Assembly: GCA_963715405.1 (NCBI GenBank)
Contig: OY970239.1
Span: 2,480,001-2,544,000 of the forward strand
From: JALZKA01 sp963715405
GTDB lineage: Bacteria; Actinomycetota; Thermoleophilia; Solirubrobacterales; 70-9
Direction: 5' to 3'
DNA: 64,000 nt
In this document: in pieces, positions 25,298-34,610 of the stretch
Position numbering within the stretch: position 1 is the first letter of the stretch
Layout: every line of letters starts with the position of its first letter
Notes under the pieces: generated by a model
Databases searched by the model: none
Seen by the model: only the letters and a program-made list of their open reading frames with translations
Told to the model about the DNA's origin: nothing
Translations under genes and position numbers: made by a program

Positions 25298-26656
25298 TCA
25301 GGCGGGTCCGCGCAGCTCTCTGATCGCGGCGCGCAGGCGGCGCATCACCGGGCGGTACTTGCTCTTCCCGGCCAGGTTTAAGAGTTCGAATGGGTCGTTG
25401 CGAAGGTCGTAGAGCTCCGGCTCTTCGGATTCGTAGTCGAGGAGCTTCCAGCGCTTCGTCCGAATGCCGTCGAAGGTGGGTACGTCGGAGCGCCGGACCG
25501 ACCTTTCTTGAGAGTGGTGGAGTAGAACGTCTCGGCCGAGCGACGGGACCTCTTCCCGGAGCAGCGGCCCGAGGCTTTCGCCGTCCACCGCCGGAGCGGG
25601 GATCCCTGCGAGGTCGGCAAGCGTCGGCGCGAGATCGACGTTCGAAACGAGGGCCCGCTCCGTCCGCTCGCCGATCCCGGGGGCCGAGATCAGGAAAGGA
25701 ACGTGGATGCATTCCTCCCAGCCACACGTCTTCTTGGGCCAGCGGTGAGAGCCCAGCGACATGCCGGTGTCAGACATGAAGACGATGATGGTCTCGTCGA
25801 GCTCGCCTTGGGTGGTGAGCAGATTGACGAACCCTTCGACGGCGTCATCGACCGATTCGAGCGTTTCCCACCCGCCGCGGATCTGCCGCCTGATGGCGTT
25901 CTTGTCAACGGGCTCGAGGCCAGCGGTCCATGAGGGCGCGCCGGCGCTCCTCTCGTTGAAGTTCTCGGGCAGGTCAACCGGTGTCTGAGCGTGGCTCCCT
26001 TCGTGAGCCGGCGTGCTCTCGAGCGGCGGGTGCACGGCTCGCGGCGAGTAGACGGCGAAGAACGGGTCGCTTGAAGGGTTTGCGATCAGCGCCTCTACCT
26101 GCTCGGCCAGAAGCTCTGTGGAGTTGATCCCGGATCCGTCTGGGTACTGCTGGCGGCTGCCGTTCTCGACGAGCTCGAACCCGTAGAAGGAAGGCGCCTT
26201 GAAGAAGGCCCGCCAATCGTCCCAGCCGTCCGGCGTCTCGAGGCTGCCGAAGGGATAGCCGATCAGGTACTTGCCGTAGAGGCCGGTGCGATATCCCGCA
26301 TCGTCGAACCAGGTCGCGATCGTGTTGGAGTCGTCGAATGAGCTTGCAAGGCCGTTCGAGACGATTCCGGTGTTGTGGTCATAGAGGCCCGTGAGCAAGG
26401 TGGCCCGCCCGGGATCGCCGATTGGGTTGGTGTTGAACGCGTTCGTAAACGCCACAGAGTCGAGTGCTTCGATCGCGTCGAGGAACTCAAGGCCGCTGTG
26501 GCGGTAGGACTGATTGTTGGTGACGATCAGAAGAACGTTCGGCTGGCCGCTGCGCGCCGCGGCGGGGTCGGTCGCTCCGGTTGCCTGGACGCCGCCGAGG
26601 ACCGAAACCGACAGGGATAGGGCCGATGCCAGCGAGATGAGCAAGCGGCGCGACAT
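25298..26656 (-). CDS. Sulfatase-fold protein lacking catalytic residues (probable pseudo-sulfatase)
   Basis: A 452-residue exported protein (signal peptide, residues about 1-30) with the complete sulfatase fold: QPNVLLIVTNNQSY, PIGDPGRATLLTGLYDHNTG, TGLYGKYLIGYPFG, FFAVYSPRAVHPP, VFMSDTGMSLGSHRW. Key residues differ from active sulfatases. The metal-binding DD pair after 'VLLIVT' is N47-N48, the CxPxR formylglycine site is G80-D-P-G-R84 (Cys/Ser to Gly; codon GGC at 26419-26417), and the DN pair of 'SDNG' is Asp-Thr. With no nucleophile, sulfate-ester hydrolysis is not expected. It may bind sulfated or phosphated glycans, or use different chemistry. The frame is intact, so it is probably expressed. 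Confidence 0.8.
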   Translation of the reverse strand: MSRRLLISLASALSLSVSVLGGVQATGATDPAAARSGQPNVLLIVTNNQSYRHSGLEFLDAIEALDSVAFTNAFNTNPIGDPGRATLLTGLYDHNTGIVSNGLASSFDDSNTIATWFDDAGYRTGLYGKYLIGYPFGSLETPDGWDDWRAFFKAPSFYGFELVENGSRQQYPDGSGINSTELLAEQVEALIANPSSDPFFAVYSPRAVHPPLESTPAHEGSHAQTPVDLPENFNERSAGAPSWTAGLEPVDKNAIRRQIRGGWETLESVDDAVEGFVNLLTTQGELDETIIVFMSDTGMSLGSHRWPKKTCGWEECIHVPFLISAPGIGERTERALVSNVDLAPTLADLAGIPAPAVDGESLGPLLREEVPSLGRDVLLHHSQERSVRRSDVPTFDGIRTKRWKLLDYESEEPELYDLRNDPFELLNLAGKSKYRPVMRRLRAAIRELRGPA

Positions 26657-26716
26657 GGAGCGTCTATAGAAACCGATTCACGCCCAGAAGTCGCGCAACG
26701 GCGGCTCCGTCCGGCG

Positions 26717-29275
26717 CTACTCGCCAGCCGCCTCGGCCTCTTCGAGCTCTTCCTGAATCGACGGCTCCCCGTCGCCGTTGACGGGAGTCGAGGACTCGAC
26801 CACCAGCGCCACGGCGCTCACGCAGTCGTCCTCCTTCATGTTCATCACGCGGACGCCCTGCGTTGCGCGGCCCATCAGCGAGATGCCGCCGGCGTTGGTC
26901 CGCTGGACCATGCCGTTCTGCGAAATGAAGAGAAGATCCTGGTGCTCGCGCACGATGAGAGCGCCGGCGAGGCCGCCCTTCTTTTCGGTCATCCGGATCG
27001 TGAGGACGCCCTGGGTTCCGCGGCCCTTGACCGGATACTCCGGCACCTCGGTGCGCTTGCCGTAGCCGTTCTCGGTCACGACGAAGAGCTGGGAGTCGTC
27101 CCGCGCCACGTCCATGGCGAGGACGCGGTTCTTCTCGCCGCCTGGCAGCTTCTTCGAGACGTTCATGCCGCGCACGCCACCGGTGCCACGGCCCATTGGG
27201 CGAACCTGAGACTCGTTGAAACGCGAAGCGTTCCCCGACTTCGAGACCATGAGGATGTCGTCCTCGCCCGAGGTGAGGCGAACCTGGACGAGCTCGTCGT
27301 CATCACGGACCTTGATCGCGATGATGCCGTCTGCCTTGATCTTCGTGTTGTAGGCGAGAAACTCGGTCTTCTTGATCTGGCCGTCGGCGGTCGCGAAGAC
27401 GAGGAACTTGTCCTCCTTGAAGTCGCGCGTGGGGATCACGGCCATGACTCGCTCGCCGTCGCGGAGCGGGAGCACGTTCACGAGCGCCTGTCCGCGGTGG
27501 GTGCGCGAGCCTTCGGGCAGCTCGTAGACCTTGAGGCGGTAGACCTTGCCGCGGTTGGTGAAGAAGAGGAGGAAGTCGTGGGTCGAGCAGATGTGGAGAT
27601 GCTCGATGTAGTCCTCCTCCTTCAGGTTCATCCCCATCACGCCGACGCCGCCGCGGCGCTGCTGGCGGTAGGTAGCAAGCGGCAGCCGCTTCGCGTAGCC
27701 AGAGTGCGTGAGCGAAACGACCATCTGCTGGTCGGCGATCACGTCCTCGATGTTGAGGTCGCCCTCGAAGTGAGTGATCTCGGTGCGCCGCTCGTCGGCG
27801 TACTTGCCTTCGATCTCTGAAAGCTCGTCGACGATGATCCCGTCGATGCGCGCGGGGTCGCCGAGGATCGCACGAAGCTCGGCGATCCGCTCCTGAAGCT
27901 CTGCGTGCTCCGCGCGGATCTTGTCGGACTCGAGCGCCGTCAGACGCTGGAGGCGCATGTCGAGGATCGCCTGTGCCTGAAGTTCGGAGAGCTCGAAGTT
28001 CTTGATGAGCCCAGCCTTTGCCTCGACCGGGTCGGCCGAGCCGCGGATGAGCTCGATCACCGCGTCGAGGTTGTCGAGCGCGACGAGCAGACCCTCGAGG
28101 ATGTGAGCGCGGGCCTCGGCCTGGCGAAGCTCGTACTGGGTGCGGCGCACGATGACGTCGCGCTGGTGGTCGACGTAGTGGGCGATCAGCTCTTTCAGGC
28201 CCAGCGTGCGCGGCACGCCGTTCACGAGCGCGACCATGTTTAGCCCGAACGAGTTCTGCATCGGCGTGTGCTTGTAGAGCTGGTTCAAGACCACCGCCGC
28301 CGGGTCGCCGCCGCGCTTGAGCTCGATCACGAGGCGCATGCCCGAGCGGTCCGACTCGTCGCGAAGGTCCGAGATCCCGGTGATCTTCTTGTCGCGCACG
28401 AGGTCGGCGATCTTCGTGATCAGGCCACCCTCGCCGCCCTTTTTCACCATGTAGGGCAGCTCAGAAACGATGATCGCGTCCTTGCCGCCGCGAAGCGGCT
28501 CAACGTGAGCGCGCGCACGTATGCGCACGCTGCCGCGGCCTGACGCGTAGGCGTCGCGGATGCCCTGGGCGCTCATCATCCCGCCGCCCGGGAAGTCGGG
28601 CCCCGTCACGTGCTCCATCAGGCCGGCCAGGTCGATCGAGGGGTTCTCGATGTAGGCCTTGGTCGCCCGGATCACCTCGCCGAGGTTGTGAGGCGGGATG
28701 TTCGTCGCCATGCCGACAGCGATGCCGGTCGAGCCGTTGACGAGCAGGTTCGGAAACCGCGAGGGAAGGACGAGCGGCTCATTCGAGGTCTCGTCGTAGT
28801 TCGGCCCGAAGTCGACGGTGTCCGCGTCGATGTCGCGGAGCATCTCGGTCGCGAGCCGCTCGAGCCGGGCCTCGGTGTATCTCATGGCCGCGGCCGGGTC
28901 GTCGTCGATCGAGCCGAAGTTGCCCTGGCCGTCGACGAGCGGTGAGCGGAGGGCGAAGTCCTGGGCGAGGCGGACGAGGGTGTCGTAGATCGCCGAGTCG
29001 CCGTGCGGGTGGTACTTGCCCATCACCTCGCCGACGATGAAGGCGCACTTGCGGTAGCCGCGGTTGGGCTGAAGGCCCAGGTCGTGCATCGCGTAGAGGA
29101 CGCGGCGATGGACCGGCTTCAGCCCGTCGCGCACGTCGGGCAGCGCGCGGCCCACGATCACGCTCATCGCGTAGTCGAGATACGAGCTGCGCATCTCCGT
29201 CGTCAGCTCGCGGTCTTCGATCCGCCCGGTCAGGGCATCGAGGCCTCCCGCTCCGCCGTTGCCGGACTCAGACAT
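26717..29275 (-). CDS. gyrA: DNA gyrase subunit A
   Basis: An 852-residue GyrA. The breakage-reunion domain has SYLDYAMSVIVGRALPDVRD, the helix around GKYHPHGDSAIYDTLVRLAQ (quinolone region) and the catalytic Tyr in AAAMRYTEARL (about residue 130). The C-terminal beta-pinwheel carries repeated blade motifs including the GyrA-box-like RRGGVGVMGM (about 555-564), which wraps DNA for negative supercoiling. The ATG at 29275 lies eight bases inside the end of gyrB, so the two subunits are translationally coupled. The last 25 residues are acidic. Confidence 0.97.
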   Translation of the reverse strand: MSESGNGGAGGLDALTGRIEDRELTTEMRSSYLDYAMSVIVGRALPDVRDGLKPVHRRVLYAMHDLGLQPNRGYRKCAFIVGEVMGKYHPHGDSAIYDTLVRLAQDFALRSPLVDGQGNFGSIDDDPAAAMRYTEARLERLATEMLRDIDADTVDFGPNYDETSNEPLVLPSRFPNLLVNGSTGIAVGMATNIPPHNLGEVIRATKAYIENPSIDLAGLMEHVTGPDFPGGGMMSAQGIRDAYASGRGSVRIRARAHVEPLRGGKDAIIVSELPYMVKKGGEGGLITKIADLVRDKKITGISDLRDESDRSGMRLVIELKRGGDPAAVVLNQLYKHTPMQNSFGLNMVALVNGVPRTLGLKELIAHYVDHQRDVIVRRTQYELRQAEARAHILEGLLVALDNLDAVIELIRGSADPVEAKAGLIKNFELSELQAQAILDMRLQRLTALESDKIRAEHAELQERIAELRAILGDPARIDGIIVDELSEIEGKYADERRTEITHFEGDLNIEDVIADQQMVVSLTHSGYAKRLPLATYRQQRRGGVGVMGMNLKEEDYIEHLHICSTHDFLLFFTNRGKVYRLKVYELPEGSRTHRGQALVNVLPLRDGERVMAVIPTRDFKEDKFLVFATADGQIKKTEFLAYNTKIKADGIIAIKVRDDDELVQVRLTSGEDDILMVSKSGNASRFNESQVRPMGRGTGGVRGMNVSKKLPGGEKNRVLAMDVARDDSQLFVVTENGYGKRTEVPEYPVKGRGTQGVLTIRMTEKKGGLAGALIVREHQDLLFISQNGMVQRTNAGGISLMGRATQGVRVMNMKEDDCVSAVALVVESSTPVNGDGEPSIQEELEEAEAAGE

Positions 29276-31811
29276 CGAGGAACTTCACGTCGCCGGCGTG
29301 CTTTTCGATGAAGACCTTGCGCGGCTCGACCTTGTCGCCCATGAGGTCGGTGAAGACGCGGTCCACCGCCGCGGCGTCCTCGATCGTCACGCGCTGGAGC
29401 GTGCGCGTCGCGGGGTCCATCGTCGTCTCGCGGAGCTGGTCGGCGTTCATCTCGCCGAGTCCCTTGAAGCGCTGCATCGTCACGCCCTGCTTGGCGAGAT
29501 CGACGACGGTCGTCTGCAGCGCGCCGAAGGAGTCGGCGATGCGCGTCTTGTCCTTGAGCATCACGGTGAACGGCGGGCGCCCGACCTGCGAGAGCAGCTC
29601 GGCGTGGACACCGACGAGGCGGCGGTAATCCGTCGATTCGAACAGCTCACCGCTGAGCGTGTAGAAGCGCGCGAGTCCCGAGCGGCGGTGCGTGGCCTTT
29701 ATATGGAGCTCGTCGCCGGCAGCGGAGACCAGCTCGGTTTCGAACGGCTCTGCCTCGGGGTCGTCGTCCTCGACCAGCTTCGTCACTGCCGAGAGTGAAT
29801 CCGCTCCCGCGTCGAGGATCTGCGACTCCGAAAGGAAGGCGATCAGCTCTCCCCCGTGCTCCGCACGAAGCGCGTCGTACCAGCCCTCGTACTCCTTGAG
29901 CTTTCGGTTGAAGCGCTGCCAGCGCGCCGCGGTGAGCTTCGTCTTCTTGCCCTCTGAGTCGGCGACTTCATAGCCCTCGAGCCGGTCGGCAAGGAGATAC
30001 TCCTCGAGCTCCGACTCCTTCTCCACGTAGCGCGAGCGGTTGCCCTGCTTCACGCGGTAAAGCGGCGGCTTTGCGATGTAGACGTATCCCGCGTCGATCA
30101 GCTCGGGCATCTGGCGGTAGAGGAAGGTGAGCGCGAGCGTGCGGATGTGGGCGCCGTCCACGTCGGCGTCGGAGGCCAGGATGATCTTGTGATAGCGGGC
30201 GTCCTCGAGGTTGAACTCGTCGTGGACGCCAGTCCCGATCGCGGTGATCATCGCCTGGATCTCGATGTTCGAGAGGACCTTGTCGATCCGACTCTTCTCG
30301 ACGTTCAGGATCTTCCCGCGCAACGGCAGCACTGCCTGCGTTGAGCGGTCTCGCGCCTGCTTGGCCGAGCCGCCCGCGGAGTCGCCCTCGACGATGAAGA
30401 TCTCGGCGTCGCGCGGGTCCTTGACCGAGCAGTCGGCGAGCTTGCCCGGCAGGGTCGAGTTCTCGAGCGCCGACTTGCGGCGGGTGAGGTCGCGCGCCTT
30501 GCGAGCGGCGTCACGAGCGCGCGCCGCGTCGACCGACTTCGAGACGATTCGCCGCGCGTCGGTGGGATTCTCCTCGAGGAACTCGCCGAGCTTGCGGTTG
30601 ACCGTCTCCTTCACGAGCCCCTCGACGTGCGGGTTTCCGAGCTTGGTCTTCGTCTGGCCCTCGAACTGCGGCTCGGCGAGCTTCACCGAGATCACGGCGG
30701 TCAGGCCCTCGCGGACATCCTCGCCCGAGAGGTTCGGGTCCTTCTCCTTGAGGAGCCCCTTGTCGCGGCCGTATGCGTTGATCGTGCGGGTGAGGGCCGA
30801 GCGAAAGCCGGAGAGGTGGGAGCCGCCCTCGTGCGTGTTGATGTTGTTGGCGAAGGTGAAGACGGACTCTTGGTACGAGGAGTTCCATTGCATCGCCACC
30901 TCGACCGCGCCATCGTCGGACTCGTGCTCGAAGTAGACGGTCTTCTTGTGAAGGGCGTCCTTGTTCTCGTTCAGGTGGTGGACGAAGTCGACGATCCCGC
31001 CCTCGTAGTGGAAAGAGTCCTTCTGGCCACCGGCTCGCTCGTCGTCGAGGTCGATCCGAAGGCCGCGGGTGAGGAAGGCCGTCTCGCGCATCCGCTCGGC
31101 GAGGGTTGGATAGTCGTAGGAGATCTCCTCGAAGATCTCCGGGTCGGGAGCGAACGAGATCGTGGTGCCCGTCTCCTTCGTCGCTGTGCCCTTGGCGAGG
31201 TCGCCCTGCGGCTCGCCGCGCTCGTAGTCCTGGGTCCAGGTCGAGCCGTCGCGGCGGACCTCGAGGTGAAGGCTCGCCGAGAGTGCGTTTACGACCGAGA
31301 CGCCGACGCCGTGGAGCCCGCCCGAGACCTTGTAGCCCCCGCCCTCGCCGAACTTGCCGCCGGCGTGGAGGACCGTCAGGACGACCTCGGCCGCCGGGCG
31401 TTTCTCCTCGGGATGCTCGTCCACGGGGATGCCGCGCCCGTTGTCCACGACGGTGACCGATTCGTCGGGGTGGACCGTGACCGTGATGTGGTCGCAGTGG
31501 CCGGCGAGCGCCTCGTCGACCGAGTTGTCGACGACCTCGTAGACCAGATGGTGAAGCCCGCGTGGCCCGGTGGAGCCGATGTACATGCCGGGGCGCTTTC
31601 TGACCGGGTCGAGCCCACGTAGGACCGTGATCTCGCCGGAGGTGTAGTCGCCATCCTTGGCGGCACCGTTCTTTTTCGCGTCAGCCTTGCCGGCGCTCGT
31701 TGCTTTTGCCACTTGGACCTTTCGGGGTTGCCTCGCGGGAGCTTTTCCGGCCGCCGCAGACGACTCTAAAGCCGCGTTCGGACGGGGCCGGAGCCCACCT
31801 GTCGAGTTCAC
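29268..31811 (-). CDS. gyrB: DNA gyrase subunit B, long form
   Basis: An 847-residue GyrB. A Lys/Ala-rich extension of about 55 residues precedes the GHKL ATPase (RKRPGMYIGSTGPRGLHHLV, EVVDNSVDEALAGH, VDNGRGIPVDEH, KVSGGLHGVGVSVVNALS). The TOPRIM domain has EIFIVEGDSAGGSAKQARDR and ASDADVDGAHIRTL. Between YVEKESELEEYLL (about 595) and MQRFKGLGEMN (779) is an insert of roughly 170 residues like that of E. coli GyrB. Mycobacterial and streptomycete GyrB (about 650-700 residues) lack it. The GTG start at 31811 has no clear ribosome site; TATCCT at 31827 could serve a near-leaderless message. Confidence 0.96.
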   Translation of the reverse strand: MNSTGGLRPRPNAALESSAAAGKAPARQPRKVQVAKATSAGKADAKKNGAAKDGDYTSGEITVLRGLDPVRKRPGMYIGSTGPRGLHHLVYEVVDNSVDEALAGHCDHITVTVHPDESVTVVDNGRGIPVDEHPEEKRPAAEVVLTVLHAGGKFGEGGGYKVSGGLHGVGVSVVNALSASLHLEVRRDGSTWTQDYERGEPQGDLAKGTATKETGTTISFAPDPEIFEEISYDYPTLAERMRETAFLTRGLRIDLDDERAGGQKDSFHYEGGIVDFVHHLNENKDALHKKTVYFEHESDDGAVEVAMQWNSSYQESVFTFANNINTHEGGSHLSGFRSALTRTINAYGRDKGLLKEKDPNLSGEDVREGLTAVISVKLAEPQFEGQTKTKLGNPHVEGLVKETVNRKLGEFLEENPTDARRIVSKSVDAARARDAARKARDLTRRKSALENSTLPGKLADCSVKDPRDAEIFIVEGDSAGGSAKQARDRSTQAVLPLRGKILNVEKSRIDKVLSNIEIQAMITAIGTGVHDEFNLEDARYHKIILASDADVDGAHIRTLALTFLYRQMPELIDAGYVYIAKPPLYRVKQGNRSRYVEKESELEEYLLADRLEGYEVADSEGKKTKLTAARWQRFNRKLKEYEGWYDALRAEHGGELIAFLSESQILDAGADSLSAVTKLVEDDDPEAEPFETELVSAAGDELHIKATHRRSGLARFYTLSGELFESTDYRRLVGVHAELLSQVGRPPFTVMLKDKTRIADSFGALQTTVVDLAKQGVTMQRFKGLGEMNADQLRETTMDPATRTLQRVTIEDAAAVDRVFTDLMGDKVEPRKVFIEKHAGDVKFLDV

Positions 31812-31918
31812 ATAAGGATACCAGGGAGGGGCGCGGAAAATCGCAGGCTAGGAGCCATAAAATGCCTGCAAATACCGAACAAAGAGCTACAGAGGCGTGA
31901 CCTGTCGCGAACTTCGGG

Positions 31919-32263
31919 TCAGGCTGGGTCAGAACGCGCCGCGTCGGCGGTGAAGCGAAGCCCCGCGAGGGCCTCCGCAAACGGGCCATCCGCCAGTTGC
32001 GCCGTGAGCTTTTCGACCAGGACCGGGCTCATCAGATCGAGCTCTTGGGCCCACGTCGCCGAGCGGCAGGCGACCGTCACGGTGCCCGCCCGTTCGGCCA
32101 CCGGCTCGCCTTGGGCGGCCGCGAGCGCTCCGGCGGCGCCGGGCCAGGCCTCCTGGACCGCGGCGAGGAGAGTCTGCGGGGCGACCTCCCCCCTGAGCTC
32201 CTCAAGCGCCGAGGCGAGCGAGCGCGGCGGGCCCTGCTCCCCCCTTCTCCGCGCGGCGCTCAC
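31919..32263 (-). CDS. dciA: DciA/DUF721 family protein
   Basis: 114 residues from the GTG at 32263, which overlaps the recF stop as GTGA. A longer frame upstream is only recF shadow. The sequence (SLASALEELRGEVAPQTLLA, VQEAWPGAAGALAAAQGEPV, GTVTVACRSATWAQELDLMS) is the DUF721 pattern, with a conserved Trp and a 'SxxWAxEL' strand. DciA is the ancestral helicase-loading factor for DnaB in bacteria lacking DnaC/DnaI. A place between recF and gyrB is usual in actinobacteria. The C-terminus is short. Confidence 0.88.
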   Translation of the reverse strand: MSAARRRGEQGPPRSLASALEELRGEVAPQTLLAAVQEAWPGAAGALAAAQGEPVAERAGTVTVACRSATWAQELDLMSPVLVEKLTAQLADGPFAEALAGLRFTADAARSDPA

Positions 32264-33363
32264 GCTGCCTCGGTGGCGCCGCCGACGCCGCGGATGACCG
32301 CGCCGCTGCGCACCGCCAGCTCGAGCCGCTCGCACGAAGCGGGCAGGTGCGACGCCTCCGTGGCGGTCACGAGCGCTTGTCCACCGCCGGCGACGAGCCT
32401 CCCGCAGAGAAGCTCGCGGCGCCCCGGGTCGAGCTCCGAGGTCACGTCGTCCAACAGCATCAGCGGCGGATCGGCCCGTTCGGCCAATAGCGCGTCGCGC
32501 TCGGCGAAGAGCAGCGCGAGGAGCGTGGAGCGCTGCTGGCCCTGGGATGCGTACCGTCGTGCGGCGCGCCCGCCCAGGGTGATCCCGACCTCGTCGAGAT
32601 GCGGGCCATGGCCCGTGAAGCCGCGGGCCAGGTCCGAGTCACGGCGCTCGGCGAGCTCGCCTCGAAGCTCGTCGGCCGATACGGCGCGGCTTCGCGGCGA
32701 GTAGCGAAGTGCCGGCTCGTCAAGTCCCAGCTCTGTCGCAGCTTCGGCGAAGAGCGGCGCAAGGGTCTCGAGAGCGGCAGCGCGTGTCGCCATCAGCGCG
32801 GCGCCCGCCTCGGCGAGCTCTGCATCCCAGGCGTCGAGGGAGTCGCGCGCCGCGAAGCCGGAGCGAATCCGGCCGAGGAGCGCGTTCCGCTGGGCGAGTG
32901 CTCGCGCGTAGCGCCGGCGCGCTTCGGCTCTCGCAGGCCGGAGCGCTGCCACGAATCCGTCGAGGTGCGAGCGCCGCGCGGCGGGCGGGCCCTTCACCAG
33001 CGTGAGCCGGTCGGGCATGAAGACGGCGAGGGGCGGCCGAAGCAGAGCGGCCTCGGTCGTCTCCGATCCGTTCACCAGATGCCGGCGGCCGCTCTCCCGG
33101 TCGACTGCGCAGAGGAACTCGCGGCGCTCACCGGCGTCGTCGATCACGACTTCTGAGCGAGAGAGCGATTCGCCGAAGGCGATCGTCTCGCGGTCGGCCC
33201 GGGTCCGGCACGAGCGGCCCGCAAGGCCCATGTAGAGCGCCTCGAGCATGTTCGTCTTGCCCGCGCCATTTCCCCCGTGGAGAAGCGTGATCCCGTCCCC
33301 CAGCTCGACCTCGGCCGCCGTCAGGTTGCGAAACCCGAGAGTCTTGAGCGAGACGACCCTCAC
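32260..33363 (-). CDS. recF: DNA replication and repair protein RecF
   Basis: A 367-residue SMC-like ATPase that helps load RecA at gaps. It begins VVSLKTLGFRNLTAAEVELG, has the Walker A loop HGGNGAGKTNMLEALYMGLA (about 29-48), the signature region YASQGQQRSTLLALLFAE, and the Walker B LMLLDDVTSELDPGRRELLC. Its position after dnaN matches the classical origin order. It starts 12 bases after the dnaN stop and overlaps the dciA start. The length and all motifs are normal. Confidence 0.95.
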   Translation of the reverse strand: MRVVSLKTLGFRNLTAAEVELGDGITLLHGGNGAGKTNMLEALYMGLAGRSCRTRADRETIAFGESLSRSEVVIDDAGERREFLCAVDRESGRRHLVNGSETTEAALLRPPLAVFMPDRLTLVKGPPAARRSHLDGFVAALRPARAEARRRYARALAQRNALLGRIRSGFAARDSLDAWDAELAEAGAALMATRAAALETLAPLFAEAATELGLDEPALRYSPRSRAVSADELRGELAERRDSDLARGFTGHGPHLDEVGITLGGRAARRYASQGQQRSTLLALLFAERDALLAERADPPLMLLDDVTSELDPGRRELLCGRLVAGGGQALVTATEASHLPASCERLELAVRSGAVIRGVGGATEAA

Positions 33364-33375
33364 GCGGGCGCACCC

Positions 33376-34485
33376 TCAGACGTTGAGGCGGATGGGCATG
33401 ACTAGGTACGAAAAGTCCTCGGAGCCCACCGGCCGCAGCAAGCCAGGGCGAAGCGGCGAGGAGATCTGCACGGCGATCTCGTCCCCTTCGACGGTCTCGA
33501 TCCCCTCGATCAGGAACTGCGGGTTGAACGCGATCTCGAGTGGCTCGCCCGAGTACGGCGCGGGCATCCCTTCGCTCGCGTCGCCGATGTCGGGCGTCTC
33601 CGCCGCGACCGTCAATTCCCCCTCTGCGAACGCGAAGCGGAGCGGAGCGTTTCGCTGCGCGAGCTGTGAGACGCGGCGAGAGACCTCCAGGAGCTCTTCC
33701 CGCGGCAGCCGCACCTCGTGGTCGAACGTCTCGGGGATCAGCTGGCGCCAGCTCGGGAACTGACCCTCGATGAGCCGCGACGAGAGCGCCACGTCTGAGA
33801 GCGTGAAGACCACCTGGTTTCGCGAGAGCGAGATGTCAACGCTCTCAGCGCCGGCGGTCGAGATCAGCCGCGCCAGCTCCCGCAGAGCTCGTGCGGGCAC
33901 GTTCGCGTCGAGCGCCTGCGAAAGCGTCGTCTCGAGCTTCGTGTGCTTGACCGAAAGACGATAGGAGTCCGTCGCGACCATCGTGAGCGAGTCCCCTTCG
34001 GCCTGGACGAGCACGCCGGTCAGGATCGGCCGCACCTCGTCGCGCGACGCCGCGCGAGCAACTCGGTCGATCGTCTCGGCCAGCGGCCCCGCCGGAAGCG
34101 TCGCCGCATCGCCTTCCACCTCGGGCAAGCGCGGGAAGTCCTCGGCGGGAAGGGTGCGAAAGTGAAAGCGAGCGTCGCCGGCGGTGAGCTCGACGTCGCG
34201 CTGTTCGGTCCGCTGCTCGATCGTCACGTCGCCGGCGGGGAGGCTCCGCGCCACGTCGGCGAGCAACCGGCCCGGCAAGAGCACCGTGCCCTCGCGCTCG
34301 ACGTTCACGTCTGAGAGCGTGAGCGAGACGCCCATCTCCATGTCGGTCGCCCGCAGGACCAGCGAGTCTGAGCTCGCTTTGAAGAGCACGCCGCCGAGTG
34401 ACGGCAGCGTGGAGCGAGAAGAGACGGCCCGCCCGGCGTGGCCAAGGGCTGTGACGAAGGATTCTCGGGGAGCGGTGAGCTTCAT
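33376..34485 (-). CDS. dnaN: DNA polymerase III beta sliding clamp
   Basis: A 369-residue beta clamp with three repeated domains. Landmarks are KLTAPRESFVTALGHAGRAV, LPSLGGVLFKASSDSLVLRA, LLPGRLLADVARSLPAGDV, LPAEDFPRLPEV, RPILTGVLVQAEGDSLTMVA and the C-terminal LRPVGSEDFSYLVMPIRLNV. The ATG at 34485 is preferred. An in-frame TTG at 34497 would add four residues, and neither has a good Shine-Dalgarno site. The clamp tethers polymerase and many partners to DNA. The 125-bp gap to dnaA holds DnaA-box-like sequences. Confidence 0.95.
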   Translation of the reverse strand: MKLTAPRESFVTALGHAGRAVSSRSTLPSLGGVLFKASSDSLVLRATDMEMGVSLTLSDVNVEREGTVLLPGRLLADVARSLPAGDVTIEQRTEQRDVELTAGDARFHFRTLPAEDFPRLPEVEGDAATLPAGPLAETIDRVARAASRDEVRPILTGVLVQAEGDSLTMVATDSYRLSVKHTKLETTLSQALDANVPARALRELARLISTAGAESVDISLSRNQVVFTLSDVALSSRLIEGQFPSWRQLIPETFDHEVRLPREELLEVSRRVSQLAQRNAPLRFAFAEGELTVAAETPDIGDASEGMPAPYSGEPLEIAFNPQFLIEGIETVEGDEIAVQISSPLRPGLLRPVGSEDFSYLVMPIRLNV

Positions 34486-34610
34486 GGGCTTAAGCAAGGT
34501 GTCGTTCTGTTCATGTCAAGAGTCTTTCTATGCGATCAGATGTATCAGGGGTGTGGAGAGACGTGGATAAAGCGTGCTTTCTCAGGCATGGGGCGGGAAA
34601 GGCATGTTGA
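34486..34610. other. Probable oriC-associated dnaA-dnaN gap with DnaA-box-like sequences
   Basis: This 125-bp gap has lower GC than its surroundings. It contains CGTGGATAA at 34562-34570 (reverse complement TTATCCACG, eight of nine matches to TTATCCACA) and TGTGGAGAG at 34552-34560. Two further near-matches lie inside the 3' end of dnaA: TGTGGACGG at 34618-34626 and TGTGGATAT at 34700-34708. All have the same orientation. The cluster, the gene order and the strand switch on the rpmH side support an origin here. The count of good boxes is low for an actinobacterial oriC, so only part of the unwinding region may be visible. Confidence 0.55.
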
